In this document: positions 7,472-15,712 of the stretch, piece after piece
Numbering within the stretch: the first letter of the stretch is position 1
How the letters are laid out: each line of letters begins with the position of its first letter
Assembly (NCBI RefSeq): GCF_046127645.1
Contig: NZ_CP175919.1
Reading direction: 5' to 3' (one strand)
Length of the DNA: 64,000 bases
Source of the DNA: Clostridium_F caseinilyticum
GTDB taxonomy: Bacteria; Bacillota; Clostridia; Clostridiales; Clostridiaceae
Position numbers and translations under genes: made by a program
The notes under the pieces: generated by a model
What the model saw: the letters and a program-made list of their open reading frames with translations, nothing else
Database searches by the model: none
Told to the model about the DNA's origin: nothing

Positions 7472-7729
7472 TTATTCTAATGTATTTATTAGTTTTGTAA
7501 TTTCTTCTATAGCTAGTGTTTCATCATCGCCAGAAGCTACTAATTTTATTTTTGCTCCACTTGTAACTCCTAATGAAAGAACTCCTATAAGGCTTTTTAT
7601 GTTTGCTTTTTTACCATTAAATTCAATAGATAAATCTGACTTAAATGATGAAGCCTTTTTTACTAATAAAGTTGCTGGTCTTGCATGTAATCCAGTTGAA
7701 CTGTTTACAGTTAATTCTCTTTCTAACAT
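7472..7729 (-). CDS. ptsH: HPr phosphocarrier protein
   Basis: From the ATG at 7729 (GAGGTG upstream; the GTG at 7738 is part of that site) the product is 85 residues. His15 sits in TGLHARPA, the site phosphorylated by PTS enzyme I, and Ser46 in KSLIGVLSLG, the site phosphorylated by HPr kinase for carbon catabolite control. Having both residues argues for true HPr rather than Crh, which lacks His15. It is not next to ptsI. About 110 bases separate it from the aminotransferase gene upstream, so cotranscription is possible. Confidence 0.92.
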   Translation of the reverse strand: MLERELTVNSSTGLHARPATLLVKKASSFKSDLSIEFNGKKANIKSLIGVLSLGVTSGAKIKLVASGDDETLAIEEITKLINTLE

Positions 7730-7839
7730 TTTATCCACCTCTTTTATAATCTATCTGTTTACTAAAAAACATATACACAGCATTATACCATTTTTTTCTA
7801 CAGATTTCAACAGTTTTTATAAACCATTACATAATATTA

Positions 7840-9033
7840 TTAACTTAATTTTCTCATAAAATTCTCTATTCTATCTAATCCTTTTTCTATGTTCTCCATA
7901 GATGTAGCATAAGATAATCTTATAAAGTTATCATCACCAAAAGCTATACCTGGTACTACCGCTACTTTTTCTTCTTCTAATAAAATTTTTGAAAAACCTA
8001 TAGAATCCTTTATTATATTTCCATTTATTGATTTTCCAATAGCTTTTGATATATTAACCATTACATAAAAAGCTCCTTTAGGGTTTATAGAAGATAATTT
8101 TTCTATAGAGTTTACTTTACTTACCATATAGTCCCTTCTCTTTTTAAACTCAACTATCATATTTTTAACCTGAGTTTTATCTCCTCTAAGAGCTTCTAAG
8201 GATGCGTATTGAGCTATAGAATTAGGGTTAGATGTAGTATGGCTTTGTATATTACTCATCACTTTTATTATATCCAAAGGCCCTGCTGCATATCCTATTC
8301 TCCAACCTGTCATAGAATAAGATTTAGACATACCATTTATTACTACAGTTCTTTTAAAAGCATCTTCTGATAAACTTGCTATACTTATATGTTTTTCATC
8401 TCCATACATTAACATTTCATATATTTCATCAGCTATTATTAATAAATCATGTTTTTTTGCAAATAATGCTAAATTTTTCAAATCCTCTTTGCTATATACT
8501 GTTCCTGTAGGATTGTTAGGACTATTTATTATAATAGCCTTAGTTTTATCTGTTATTTTATTTTCCAATTTTTCTATTTCATATTTAAAATGATTTTCCT
8601 CTTTTGTATCTACAAATACAGGTACTCCACCATATAATTTTATAAGTTCTGGGTAACTTACCCAATAAGGTTTAGCTATTAAAACCTCATCATTTTCATT
8701 TAATATAGCTTGAAATAAATTTGAAAGAGATTGTTTTGCTCCATTACTCACTATTATTTCACTAGTTTCATAATTTAGACCATTATCTTTTTTAAATTTA
8801 TCTACTATAGCCTGTTTTAATTCCACTATACCTGAAGCAGCTGTATATTTAGTATATCCTTTTTTTATAGCCTCAATAGCTGCCTTTTGTATATTTTCTG
8901 GTGTATTGAAATCTGGTTCTCCCGCTCCAAAACCTATAACATCTATACCTTCTTTTTTCATTTTTTTAGCCTTTGCGGTTATTTCTAAAGTTAAAGAAGG
9001 TTCTATATTTACGGATTTATTAGATAACTTCAT
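7840..9033 (-). CDS. Class I/II aminotransferase, probable aspartate aminotransferase
   Basis: The 397-residue PLP enzyme shows the fold-type I landmarks: NSPNNPTGTVY (170-180), Asp202 that contacts the pyridine nitrogen (ADEIYEML), the Schiff-base Lys237 in GMSKSYSMTGWRIGY, and the substrate-carboxylate Arg near the C-terminus (FIRLSYA). This architecture matches the AspB/AspC subfamily Ib. GGAGG precedes the ATG. It follows the sugar-lipid cassette by 33 bases and could be read with it. Exact amino-donor specificity is not certain from sequence. Confidence 0.9.
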   Translation of the reverse strand: MKLSNKSVNIEPSLTLEITAKAKKMKKEGIDVIGFGAGEPDFNTPENIQKAAIEAIKKGYTKYTAASGIVELKQAIVDKFKKDNGLNYETSEIIVSNGAKQSLSNLFQAILNENDEVLIAKPYWVSYPELIKLYGGVPVFVDTKEENHFKYEIEKLENKITDKTKAIIINSPNNPTGTVYSKEDLKNLALFAKKHDLLIIADEIYEMLMYGDEKHISIASLSEDAFKRTVVINGMSKSYSMTGWRIGYAAGPLDIIKVMSNIQSHTTSNPNSIAQYASLEALRGDKTQVKNMIVEFKKRRDYMVSKVNSIEKLSSINPKGAFYVMVNISKAIGKSINGNIIKDSIGFSKILLEEEKVAVVPGIAFGDDNFIRLSYATSMENIEKGLDRIENFMRKLS

Positions 9034-9066
9034 ATTTTTGCCTCCATTTTTATTTATTTTTAAAAT

Positions 9067-9423
9067 TTAACTTCTTGCTACTAGTATTACTCCTATCAGT
9101 ATGAATGTAACTCCTAATATTCTTATAGGTGTTATATTTTCTTTAAAGAAAAAGTAAGAGAATATCATTACTAATACATATCCTAAACTTACCATTGGAT
9201 ATGCATAGCTTAATTCTACTTTACTTAATACTTTTATCCATAATAAAAAACTTACTCCATAGGATATTATACCTGTCATTACAGGTAAGTTTTTTAATAT
9301 AGATAATATACTTGGTAAGAAGTGTGCTGGTGAAAAATTCAATGTTAAATTAACTGCTCCATATTTTACTAATATTTGTCCTAATGCTCCTAGAAAGACT
9401 GATGTCAATATTAAATATATCAT
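9067..9423 (-). CDS. Small EamA/SMR-type membrane protein, putative lipid-sugar flippase subunit
   Basis: The 118-residue protein has four hydrophobic segments, beginning MIYLILTSVFLGALGQILVK and ending in a GVTFILIGVILVARS-type helix. Size and topology match the SMR/ArnE-ArnF branch of the drug/metabolite transporter superfamily. Its ATG overlaps the stop of the upstream GT-C gene (ATGA). In other bacteria such small proteins flip undecaprenyl-phosphate sugars for GT-C transferases, and the neighbours here fit that role. Transport of a lipid-linked sugar is therefore inferred from context. Confidence 0.7.
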   Translation of the reverse strand: MIYLILTSVFLGALGQILVKYGAVNLTLNFSPAHFLPSILSILKNLPVMTGIISYGVSFLLWIKVLSKVELSYAYPMVSLGYVLVMIFSYFFFKENITPIRILGVTFILIGVILVARS

Positions 9424-10706
9424 CTTTTTAACTCCTTAAATAAAAGTATTCCATGTTTAACAAAATAAACCCAAAAGTATACTATTATAAATATTAATGG
9501 GAAAGCATATCTCCCCTGTCCTTCTGTAATAAAGTATACTGAAGTAAACATATGAAATAAAATTGTAGAATATAAATTAAATTTATTTAAATTTTCTGTT
9601 TTTCCTTTTATTATTTGTATAAGTATAAAAATACTATAAATTAATACATATAATATAGCTGGAATAAAAACCATATTTCTTATGCAGTTTGTTGCAGCAA
9701 ATAATCTAACTTTAAAAGCATCATTTATATTTGTTGCTCCATGAACACTATAAGCTACATCATCTCCCACCATATATGTATTAAACAGTCTTTTAAATCC
9801 TAATATTACGAATTCCTTTGGATGAGATTTTATCCACTCTTTAGCTGATTTATTTAGCATTCTATTTTTTTGTGTATAAGAAGCTTTTTTATACTCTTCT
9901 GTTTTTGCTAATGAATTGTCTACATCATATATACTCATCCATCTTCCCATATTATTTTGAGAATTATTATTTATATAAAGTACTATTCCTCCATTATTTG
10001 ATACAAAGGTACGCTCTCCATTATACTTTGTATTTCTATAAAGCCAAGGACTTATTGTAATTAAAGCTATTACACCTATTATTATAGCTGATTTTAAAGG
10101 TTTCAGAAAAGATTTTTCTTTTAATAATTCAACTAAAAATATAGCAAAAGCATATAGTAGGAAAAATGGTTTTACCATTGTTATAGCCCCTACTAATATT
10201 CCTAATATTACATACTTATATTTTATATCACTAAAGTATATATATGTTAATAATAAAAGTAATGTAGTAAACAATATTTCTGTACCTAAAACACTATTAA
10301 AAAATATATTGTTTGGGAATAAAACAAATAGAGTAAATACTATTTTTCTATTTTTCTCTGTAATTTCTATTTTTCTTAATATACCTAAAAATAATACTTG
10401 TCCAAAAAAAGTTAGTACTAAATTAAATATTTTTCCTAAAACTAAACTAGCTCCAAAAAGCTTAAAGAGCCCTCCTAAAACTATACTGTATCCAACTGAG
10501 GTGTAAGTGTCTCCCCATTCTCCTCCATTAGCTATACTAACTGCTAAATTGTAATAATATTCAAAATCTGAAAAGGGTTTTGTATCTATAAAAGTTATCC
10601 AAAGAATAGAAAGAATTATAGATACAGCTATTACTATTTTATAGTAATTTGTTTTACTGTAATTACTATTTTTACTTTCGTAACCGCTTAAATAATTAAA
10701 TTCCAT
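9420..10706 (-). CDS. GT-C (family 39/ArnT-like) membrane glycosyltransferase
   Basis: The 428-residue protein has about ten hydrophobic segments. After the first helix an outside loop carries DTKPFSDFEYYYNLA (residues 41-55), whose acidic residue matches the catalytic position of GT-C enzymes that use polyprenyl-phosphate sugars. A soluble stretch (FVSNNGGIVLYINNNSQ, then a DVDNSLAKTEEYKKA segment) lies in the C-terminal half. It follows the UbiA-type gene by 18 bases and overlaps the small transporter. It probably moves a sugar from a lipid carrier onto an envelope acceptor; donor and acceptor are unknown. Confidence 0.75.
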   Translation of the reverse strand: MEFNYLSGYESKNSNYSKTNYYKIVIAVSIILSILWITFIDTKPFSDFEYYYNLAVSIANGGEWGDTYTSVGYSIVLGGLFKLFGASLVLGKIFNLVLTFFGQVLFLGILRKIEITEKNRKIVFTLFVLFPNNIFFNSVLGTEILFTTLLLLLTYIYFSDIKYKYVILGILVGAITMVKPFFLLYAFAIFLVELLKEKSFLKPLKSAIIIGVIALITISPWLYRNTKYNGERTFVSNNGGIVLYINNNSQNNMGRWMSIYDVDNSLAKTEEYKKASYTQKNRMLNKSAKEWIKSHPKEFVILGFKRLFNTYMVGDDVAYSVHGATNINDAFKVRLFAATNCIRNMVFIPAILYVLIYSIFILIQIIKGKTENLNKFNLYSTILFHMFTSVYFITEGQGRYAFPLIFIIVYFWVYFVKHGILLFKELKR

Positions 10707-10724
10707 TACATTTATACACCGTCC

Positions 10725-11591
10725 TTAAAGTTTAAAATATATTATAACTACTACTGAAATTACCCATAATACCATATTCACTAAGAAAGGTTTATCCTTT
10801 CCAAAAACAGCTTCTGGCTTTCCCCCTAAATTATGATTTGTCATTAAATATTGATATCTAAATATACCATATAATACAAAAGGTATAGTGTACATCATCC
10901 TTTTACTTTGTACAGAACTAAAAGTATATAAACAATAGGATATTAATATAGATGGAGTTACTATAGTTAGCATGTTATCTATAAGCTCTATTGAATATTC
11001 TTCTAATATTTTTCTGTGGCTTCCACTTTTATCTTTTAAAGTTATTATCTCACTCTTTCTTTTATTTAAAGCTAAGAATAAAGATAAAAGTATGGTACAT
11101 AAAAATAACCACGGTGATACAGAAACTTTTGTAGCTAAGCTACCACTTTCTACTCTTAATACAAATCCAAAGGTTATCACCATTACATCTAATATAACTA
11201 CATTTTTTAATTTAAAACAATATAATATATTAATTACAATGTACATTAGATATATATACATGACCTTATAATCTACAAATTTATAAGAACAAAATAATAC
11301 TATAAAAAGCATTACTATATTCATAATTATAGCTGTACTTTTAGATACTCTTCCACTTGGAAGAGGTCTGTTTTTTTTCTCAGGATGTTTTCTATCCTTT
11401 TCTATATCTACTATATCATTAAGTATATATATTGTAGATGAAGTTAAACAAAATAATATAAATGTTATTATATTATTTTTTAGTATTCCTTCATTCATTA
11501 GATTTCCTGAAAATATTACTGCTGCAAACACAAAAAAGTTTTTTATCCATTGTTTTGGCCTCATTAATGCTATAATCCCTTTTATATCCAT
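10725..11591 (-). CDS. UbiA-family prenyltransferase, decaprenyl-phosphate phosphoribosyltransferase-like
   Basis: The 288-residue protein has eight or nine membrane helices. The first Asp-rich motif is N58-D59-x2-D62-x3-D66 (in ILNDIVDIEKDRKHP), followed by KKNRPLPSG, as in the mycobacterial DPPR synthase branch. The opening MRPKQWIKNFFVFA is also typical of that branch, and a later GKDKPF lies near the second Asp motif. DPPR synthase attaches 5-phosphoribose to polyprenyl phosphate. It heads a cassette with a GT-C transferase and a small flippase-like protein. A phosphatase and the DprE epimerase pair are not in this window, so which pentose is used is unknown. Confidence 0.8.
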   Translation of the reverse strand: MDIKGIIALMRPKQWIKNFFVFAAVIFSGNLMNEGILKNNIITFILFCLTSSTIYILNDIVDIEKDRKHPEKKNRPLPSGRVSKSTAIIMNIVMLFIVLFCSYKFVDYKVMYIYLMYIVINILYCFKLKNVVILDVMVITFGFVLRVESGSLATKVSVSPWLFLCTILLSLFLALNKRKSEIITLKDKSGSHRKILEEYSIELIDNMLTIVTPSILISYCLYTFSSVQSKRMMYTIPFVLYGIFRYQYLMTNHNLGGKPEAVFGKDKPFLVNMVLWVISVVVIIYFKL

Positions 11592-11688
11592 TTTTTCCTC
11601 CTAACATTACTATAAATATTTTTTTAATAAAATATTTATAGTATAAAATATAACTAACATCTAATTTATCATATTTTAGGGATAAATT

Positions 11689-11718
11689 AAAGGACTTGAA
11701 CATAAATTCAAGTCCTTT
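11689..11718 (-). terminator. Terminator of spoVS
   Basis: Perfect 12-base arms (AAAGGACTTGAA / TTCAAGTCCTTT) enclose a 6-base loop; minus-strand T-rich sequence follows. It lies 16 bases past the spoVS stop. Confidence 0.75.
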
Positions 11719-11733
11719 GTTTTATTATTTTAA

Positions 11734-11994
11734 TTATCTTGGCTGAACTATTAATTTAATAGCAGTTCTTTCTTCGCCATCGATTTCTATATCAGTAAAG
11801 GCTGGTATACAAATTAAATCGATTCCACTTGGAGCCACAAAACCTCTTGCTATAGCTACTGCTTTAATTGCTTGGTTAATAGCTCCTGCTCCTATTGCTT
11901 GTATCTCAGCAGCACCTCTTTCTCTTAATACACCTGCTAAAGCACCTGCCACTGAATTTGGACTTGATTTTGCTGAAACTTTTAATACTTCCAT
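11734..11994 (-). CDS. spoVS: Stage V sporulation protein S
   Basis: The 86-residue product is the length expected for SpoVS and carries the near-invariant MEVLKVSAKSSPNSVAGA opening, the GAGAINQAIKAVAIARG block and the C-terminal GEERTAIKLIVQPR. SpoVS is an Alba-like fold protein needed for efficient coat assembly and stage V progression. AGGAGG is 7 bases before the ATG. It stands between rny and a hairpin terminator, the usual clostridial setting. Confidence 0.97.
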   Translation of the reverse strand: MEVLKVSAKSSPNSVAGALAGVLRERGAAEIQAIGAGAINQAIKAVAIARGFVAPSGIDLICIPAFTDIEIDGEERTAIKLIVQPR

Positions 11995-12063
11995 AAGTAA
12001 ACCTCCTATTTTAACTTTAATTTAATAGTCTTACTTACATATATCTATTCTACAAAAAATTAA

Positions 12064-12118
12064 AAATTCCTTTTAAATTTTGTAAATTTTAGCAACTTAT
12101 AAAACTTAAAAGGAATTT
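12064..12118 (-). terminator. Probable terminator of rny
   Basis: Thirteen-base arms (AAATTCCTTTTAA / TTAAAAGGAATTT) with a 29-base loop sit 15 bases past the rny stop. The loop is long, so termination strength is uncertain. Confidence 0.45.
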
Positions 12119-12132
12119 ATTTTCTAATCTAA

Positions 12133-13674
12133 TTATTTAGCATATTCAATGGCACGGGTTTCTCTGATGACGTTAACCTTTATTTGACCAGGATATTCAA
12201 GTTCACTTTCTATCTGTTTAACTACATTCCTAGCCATTTCAATACAGCCAGTATCATCAAGCACCTCTGGTTTAACCATAATTCTTATTTCTCTTCCCGC
12301 TTGAATTGCATATGACTTTTCTACCCCTTCACACTCATTTGCAATTTCTTCTAACTTCTCTAATCTCTTTATATAAGCTTCTAAAGTTTCTCTTCTAGCT
12401 CCTGGTCTTGCTGCAGATATAGCATCTGCTGCTTGAACAAGTATTGCTTCTAGAGATTGTGGTTCCATATCACCATGATGTGCACCTATAGCATTTACTA
12501 CTAATGCAGATTCACGATATTTTTTAGCTATTTCAGAGCCTATAATTGCATGTGGACCCTCAACTTCGTGATCTACTGCCTTACCTATATCATGTAATAA
12601 ACCTACTCTTTTTGCTAGAGTTGGATCTATTCCAAGTTCGGAGGCCATAAGACCTGCTAAATATGAAACTTCTATAGAATGCTTTAATACATTTTGACCA
12701 TAACTTGTTCTGTACTTTAATCTACCTAATAATTTAGTTAATTCCATATGAAGACCATGAATACCTGTTTCAAAGGTAGCCTGTTCTCCTTCTTCTTTAA
12801 TACTAACTTCAACTTCTTTTTTAGCTTTTTCAACCATTTCTTCAATTCTAGCTGGATGGATTCTACCATCAACTATTAATTTTTCTAATGCAATTCTTGC
12901 AACTTCTCTCCTAATTGGATCAAAACCAGATAATATAACTGCTTCTGGTGTATCATCTATTATTAGATCAACCCCTGTAAGCGTTTCTAATGTTCTTATA
13001 TTTCTTCCTTCTCTTCCAATTATTCTTCCCTTCATTTCATCGTTGGGAAGATTAACTACATGGACTGTAGTTTCTGCTACATGATCTGCAGCACATCTTT
13101 GGATGGCATATGTAATGATTTCTCTTGCTTTTTTGTCTGCTTCTTCCTTAGCTTTAGTTTCTATTTCTTTTATCATTACTGCAGTGTCATGTTTTACTTC
13201 TTTTCTAACTTGTTCTAATAAAAATTCTTTAGCCTGTTCTGTTGTAAGTCCTGAAATTCTCTCTAATTCTATTCTTTGCTTTTCGTGAAGCTCTTCCATA
13301 TGTGTTTCCACATCTTCTATTTTTTGTTGCTTTTTATTTAAAGCTTCTTCTTTGTTTTCAAGGGCCTCACTCTTTTTATCTAAAGCTTCTTCCTTTTGAA
13401 TTATTCTTCTTTCAAGACGCTGAACTTCATTACGTCTTTCTCTATTTTCTCTTTCAACCTCTGCTCTTAATTTATGAGCTTCTTCTTTAGCCTCTAATAT
13501 GGCTTCTTTCTTTTTAGCTTCAGCATCTCTTTCAGCATCTTCTTTTAATTTTCTAGATTCTTGAGATGCTTCTGATAATTTTTCTTTAGCCTTTTTATCA
13601 ACCACATATAAGCCTATAATTACACAAATTACTATAATAATCACTGCGATTATTACATATTTTATTGGACCCAT
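12133..13674 (-). CDS. rny: Ribonuclease Y
   Basis: The 513-residue membrane-anchored endoribonuclease starts mRNA decay. An N-terminal helix (YVIIAVIIIVICVIIGLYVV) is followed by a long Glu/Lys coiled coil (about 30-180), a KH domain with MKGRIIGREGRNIRT, and an HD domain with LLHDIGKAVDHE that supplies the metal-binding His-Asp pair. AAAGGAGGTG precedes the ATG. It sits between recA and spoVS as in other clostridia, with its own apparent transcription unit. Confidence 0.97.
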   Translation of the reverse strand: MGPIKYVIIAVIIIVICVIIGLYVVDKKAKEKLSEASQESRKLKEDAERDAEAKKKEAILEAKEEAHKLRAEVERENRERRNEVQRLERRIIQKEEALDKKSEALENKEEALNKKQQKIEDVETHMEELHEKQRIELERISGLTTEQAKEFLLEQVRKEVKHDTAVMIKEIETKAKEEADKKAREIITYAIQRCAADHVAETTVHVVNLPNDEMKGRIIGREGRNIRTLETLTGVDLIIDDTPEAVILSGFDPIRREVARIALEKLIVDGRIHPARIEEMVEKAKKEVEVSIKEEGEQATFETGIHGLHMELTKLLGRLKYRTSYGQNVLKHSIEVSYLAGLMASELGIDPTLAKRVGLLHDIGKAVDHEVEGPHAIIGSEIAKKYRESALVVNAIGAHHGDMEPQSLEAILVQAADAISAARPGARRETLEAYIKRLEKLEEIANECEGVEKSYAIQAGREIRIMVKPEVLDDTGCIEMARNVVKQIESELEYPGQIKVNVIRETRAIEYAK

Positions 13675-13884
13675 AAAACACCTCCTTTGCTTTTTCTGCT
13701 TGCCATATATAAGTAAATATGAAGCTTAGAAAAGGTGTCATATTATTCAATTGGATCGTGTATGCTAAACCAGATTTTGTTTTAATTTTATATTAAAAAA
13801 ATGCCATTGTCAAGTTTATCTAGCATTATCTGCCTCCCTTATTCATATATTTATAATTTTATATTTATATATTTTTTTCATAAA

Positions 13885-13909
13885 AAAAGTAGGATAAACT
13901 CCTACTTTT
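13885..13909 (-). terminator. Terminator of recA
   Basis: Ten-base arms (AAAAGTAGGA / TCCTACTTTT) with loop TAAAC overlap the recA stop; on the minus strand the stem is followed by seven T. Confidence 0.85.
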
Positions 13910-14987
13910 ATCCTTCCTTATTATCTTCTTTTTTATTCTCTGTTTTCTTCTCTATATTTAAGTTTTTTAAATCAACAACTGGTAAATCATGTTTTTTTCT
14001 TATAGTATTTTCTATCTCTAAAGCTATATTCATGTTATCTTTTAAAAATTGTTTTGCATTTTCTCTTCCTTGTCCTAATCTTGTGTCTTTATAAGAGAAC
14101 CAAGAACCACTTTTTTCAACTAGCTCTTCTCTAACACCTACATCTAATATATTTCCTACCTTTGATATTCCTTCATTATACATGATATCAAATTCTGCCA
14201 TTTTAAATGGAGGTGCTACTTTATTTTTATTTATTTTTACTCTTGTTCTATTTCCCAAGATTTGATCGCCTTGTTTTATAGAATCTATTCTTCTTACATC
14301 TAGTCTAACAGAAGAATAGAATTTTAATGCTCTTCCACCAGGAGTTGTTTCTGGATTTCCAAACATTATACCTACTTTTTCTCTTAATTGGTTTATGAAT
14401 ATAGCCACACATTTAGATTTATTTATAGAGCCTGCTAATTTTCTTAGAGCTTGAGACATAAGCCTTGCCTGAAGACCTACATGGGTATCTCCCATTTCTC
14501 CTTCTATTTCCGCTCTAGGAACTAAGGCTGCTACGGAGTCCACAACTATAACATCTACTGCCCCGGATCTTACTAAAGCTTCTGTAATTTCTAAGGCCTG
14601 TTCTCCTGTATCTGGTTGAGAAACTATTAAGTTGTCTATATCAACACCTAGATTTCTAGCATAAGATGGATCCAAAGCATGTTCTGCATCTATAAAAGCT
14701 GCTGCTCCGCCTACCCTTTGTGCTTCTGCTAATATATGGAGTGCTACAGTAGTTTTACCTGAGGACTCTGGTCCAAATATTTCTATTATTCTTCCTCTAG
14801 GAACTCCACCTATACCTAATGCTATATCTAAATCTAAGCTTCCTGTTGATATAGATTCTACATTTAATATACTATCTTCACCAAGCTTCATTATAGAACC
14901 TTTTCCAAATTGCTTTTCTATTTGTCCCATAGCTGCTTCTATGGCTTTTAATTTTTCTGGATTAACTTTGTTTGCCAATACTGACAC
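13908..14987 (-). CDS. recA: Recombinase RecA
   Basis: RecA forms the filament that drives homologous recombination and LexA self-cleavage. The 359-residue protein has the Walker A GPESSGKT (72-79), IDAEHALDP, the Walker B VIVVDSVAAL and the loop 2 segment NQLREKVGIMFGNPETTPGG. The C-terminal tail is acidic and Lys-rich. A GTG start at 14987 is preferred, with AAGGGA 7 bases upstream; TTG at 14978 is an alternative, and TTG at 14990 is too close to the site. A near-consensus promoter with an SOS box lies directly upstream, so DNA-damage induction is expected. Confidence 0.97.
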   Translation of the reverse strand: MSVLANKVNPEKLKAIEAAMGQIEKQFGKGSIMKLGEDSILNVESISTGSLDLDIALGIGGVPRGRIIEIFGPESSGKTTVALHILAEAQRVGGAAAFIDAEHALDPSYARNLGVDIDNLIVSQPDTGEQALEITEALVRSGAVDVIVVDSVAALVPRAEIEGEMGDTHVGLQARLMSQALRKLAGSINKSKCVAIFINQLREKVGIMFGNPETTPGGRALKFYSSVRLDVRRIDSIKQGDQILGNRTRVKINKNKVAPPFKMAEFDIMYNEGISKVGNILDVGVREELVEKSGSWFSYKDTRLGQGRENAKQFLKDNMNIALEIENTIRKKHDLPVVDLKNLNIEKKTENKKEDNKEG

Positions 14988-15002
14988 CAACCTTTCCCTT
15001 AC

Positions 15003-15015
15003 CGAACTTATGTTC
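15003..15015 (-). promoter_or_regulatory. SOS (LexA/DinR) box of recA
   Basis: CGAACTTATGTTC fits the Gram-positive LexA site CGAAC-N4-GTTC, with GAAC/GTTC arms. It lies 10-22 bases downstream of the -10 element, overlapping the start of the transcript, where a repressor would block initiation. Confidence 0.85.
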
Positions 15016-15024
15016 TTTAATATA

Positions 15025-15053
15025 ATTATATACTATTTTTTTACCAGGGTCAA
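15025..15053 (-). promoter_or_regulatory. Sigma-A-type promoter of recA
   Basis: TTGACC (15048-15053), a 17-base spacer and TATAAT (15025-15030) match the vegetative consensus at 11 of 12 positions. Confidence 0.85.
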
Positions 15054-15127
15054 CTTAATATGATATAAATAAAAGCCCCATATAGGAACTTTTATTTTAA
15101 TTATTGACAATATGTTTTTTTATAAAC

Positions 15128-15712
15128 CTATTTATCATGACTCATTACATCTTTGTTTTTAATAAAGTAGTCTACTCCTGATATTATGGTTATGATTATA
15201 GCCACTGCCATAGTAATATTAGTTATAGTTGCTATGGTAGTTATATAATTTACAGCCCAATCTCCTAATATATATATTCCCTCTTTATAATTTAAATTTA
15301 TAAGAGCAAATATTATAGCTACTATTTGTATTACAGTCTTAGCTTTTCCCCACTTACTAGCAGCAATTACTACACCCTCTGCAGAAGCCACACTTCTAAG
15401 ACCTGTTACAGCAAATTCTCTTGCTATAATTATTATACAGGCCCATCCAGGTATAATTTGAAAATCTACTAAAGATATTAATGCTGCTGTTACTAGCATT
15501 TTATCTGCTAGAGGATCCATTATTTTACCAAATTTAGTAACTTGATTTCTACTTCTAGCTATGTATCCATCTAATTTATCTGTAGCTGAAGCTATCACAA
15601 AAACTGCAGTAGCTATTACTGTACCGTAAGGTATGTTTTTTACCGATATAAATATAAGAAATATTGGAACTAAAAAAATTCTTAATATAGTTAGTTTATT
15701 TGCTAAATTCAT
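15128..15712 (-). CDS. pgsA: CDP-diacylglycerol-glycerol-3-phosphate 3-phosphatidyltransferase
   Basis: PgsA makes phosphatidylglycerol phosphate from CDP-diacylglycerol, committing lipid to PG. The 194-residue membrane protein holds the CDP-alcohol transferase signature: D in ATDKLDGYIARSRN, then TKFGKIMDPLADK, fitting D-x2-DG-x2-AR-x8-G-x3-D-x3-D. Start at the ATG 15712 is set by AGGAG 9 bases upstream. It overlaps the end of rimO by 17 bases, so the pair is coupled. Confidence 0.95.
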   Translation of the reverse strand: MNLANKLTILRIFLVPIFLIFISVKNIPYGTVIATAVFVIASATDKLDGYIARSRNQVTKFGKIMDPLADKMLVTAALISLVDFQIIPGWACIIIIAREFAVTGLRSVASAEGVVIAASKWGKAKTVIQIVAIIFALINLNYKEGIYILGDWAVNYITTIATITNITMAVAIIITIISGVDYFIKNKDVMSHDK

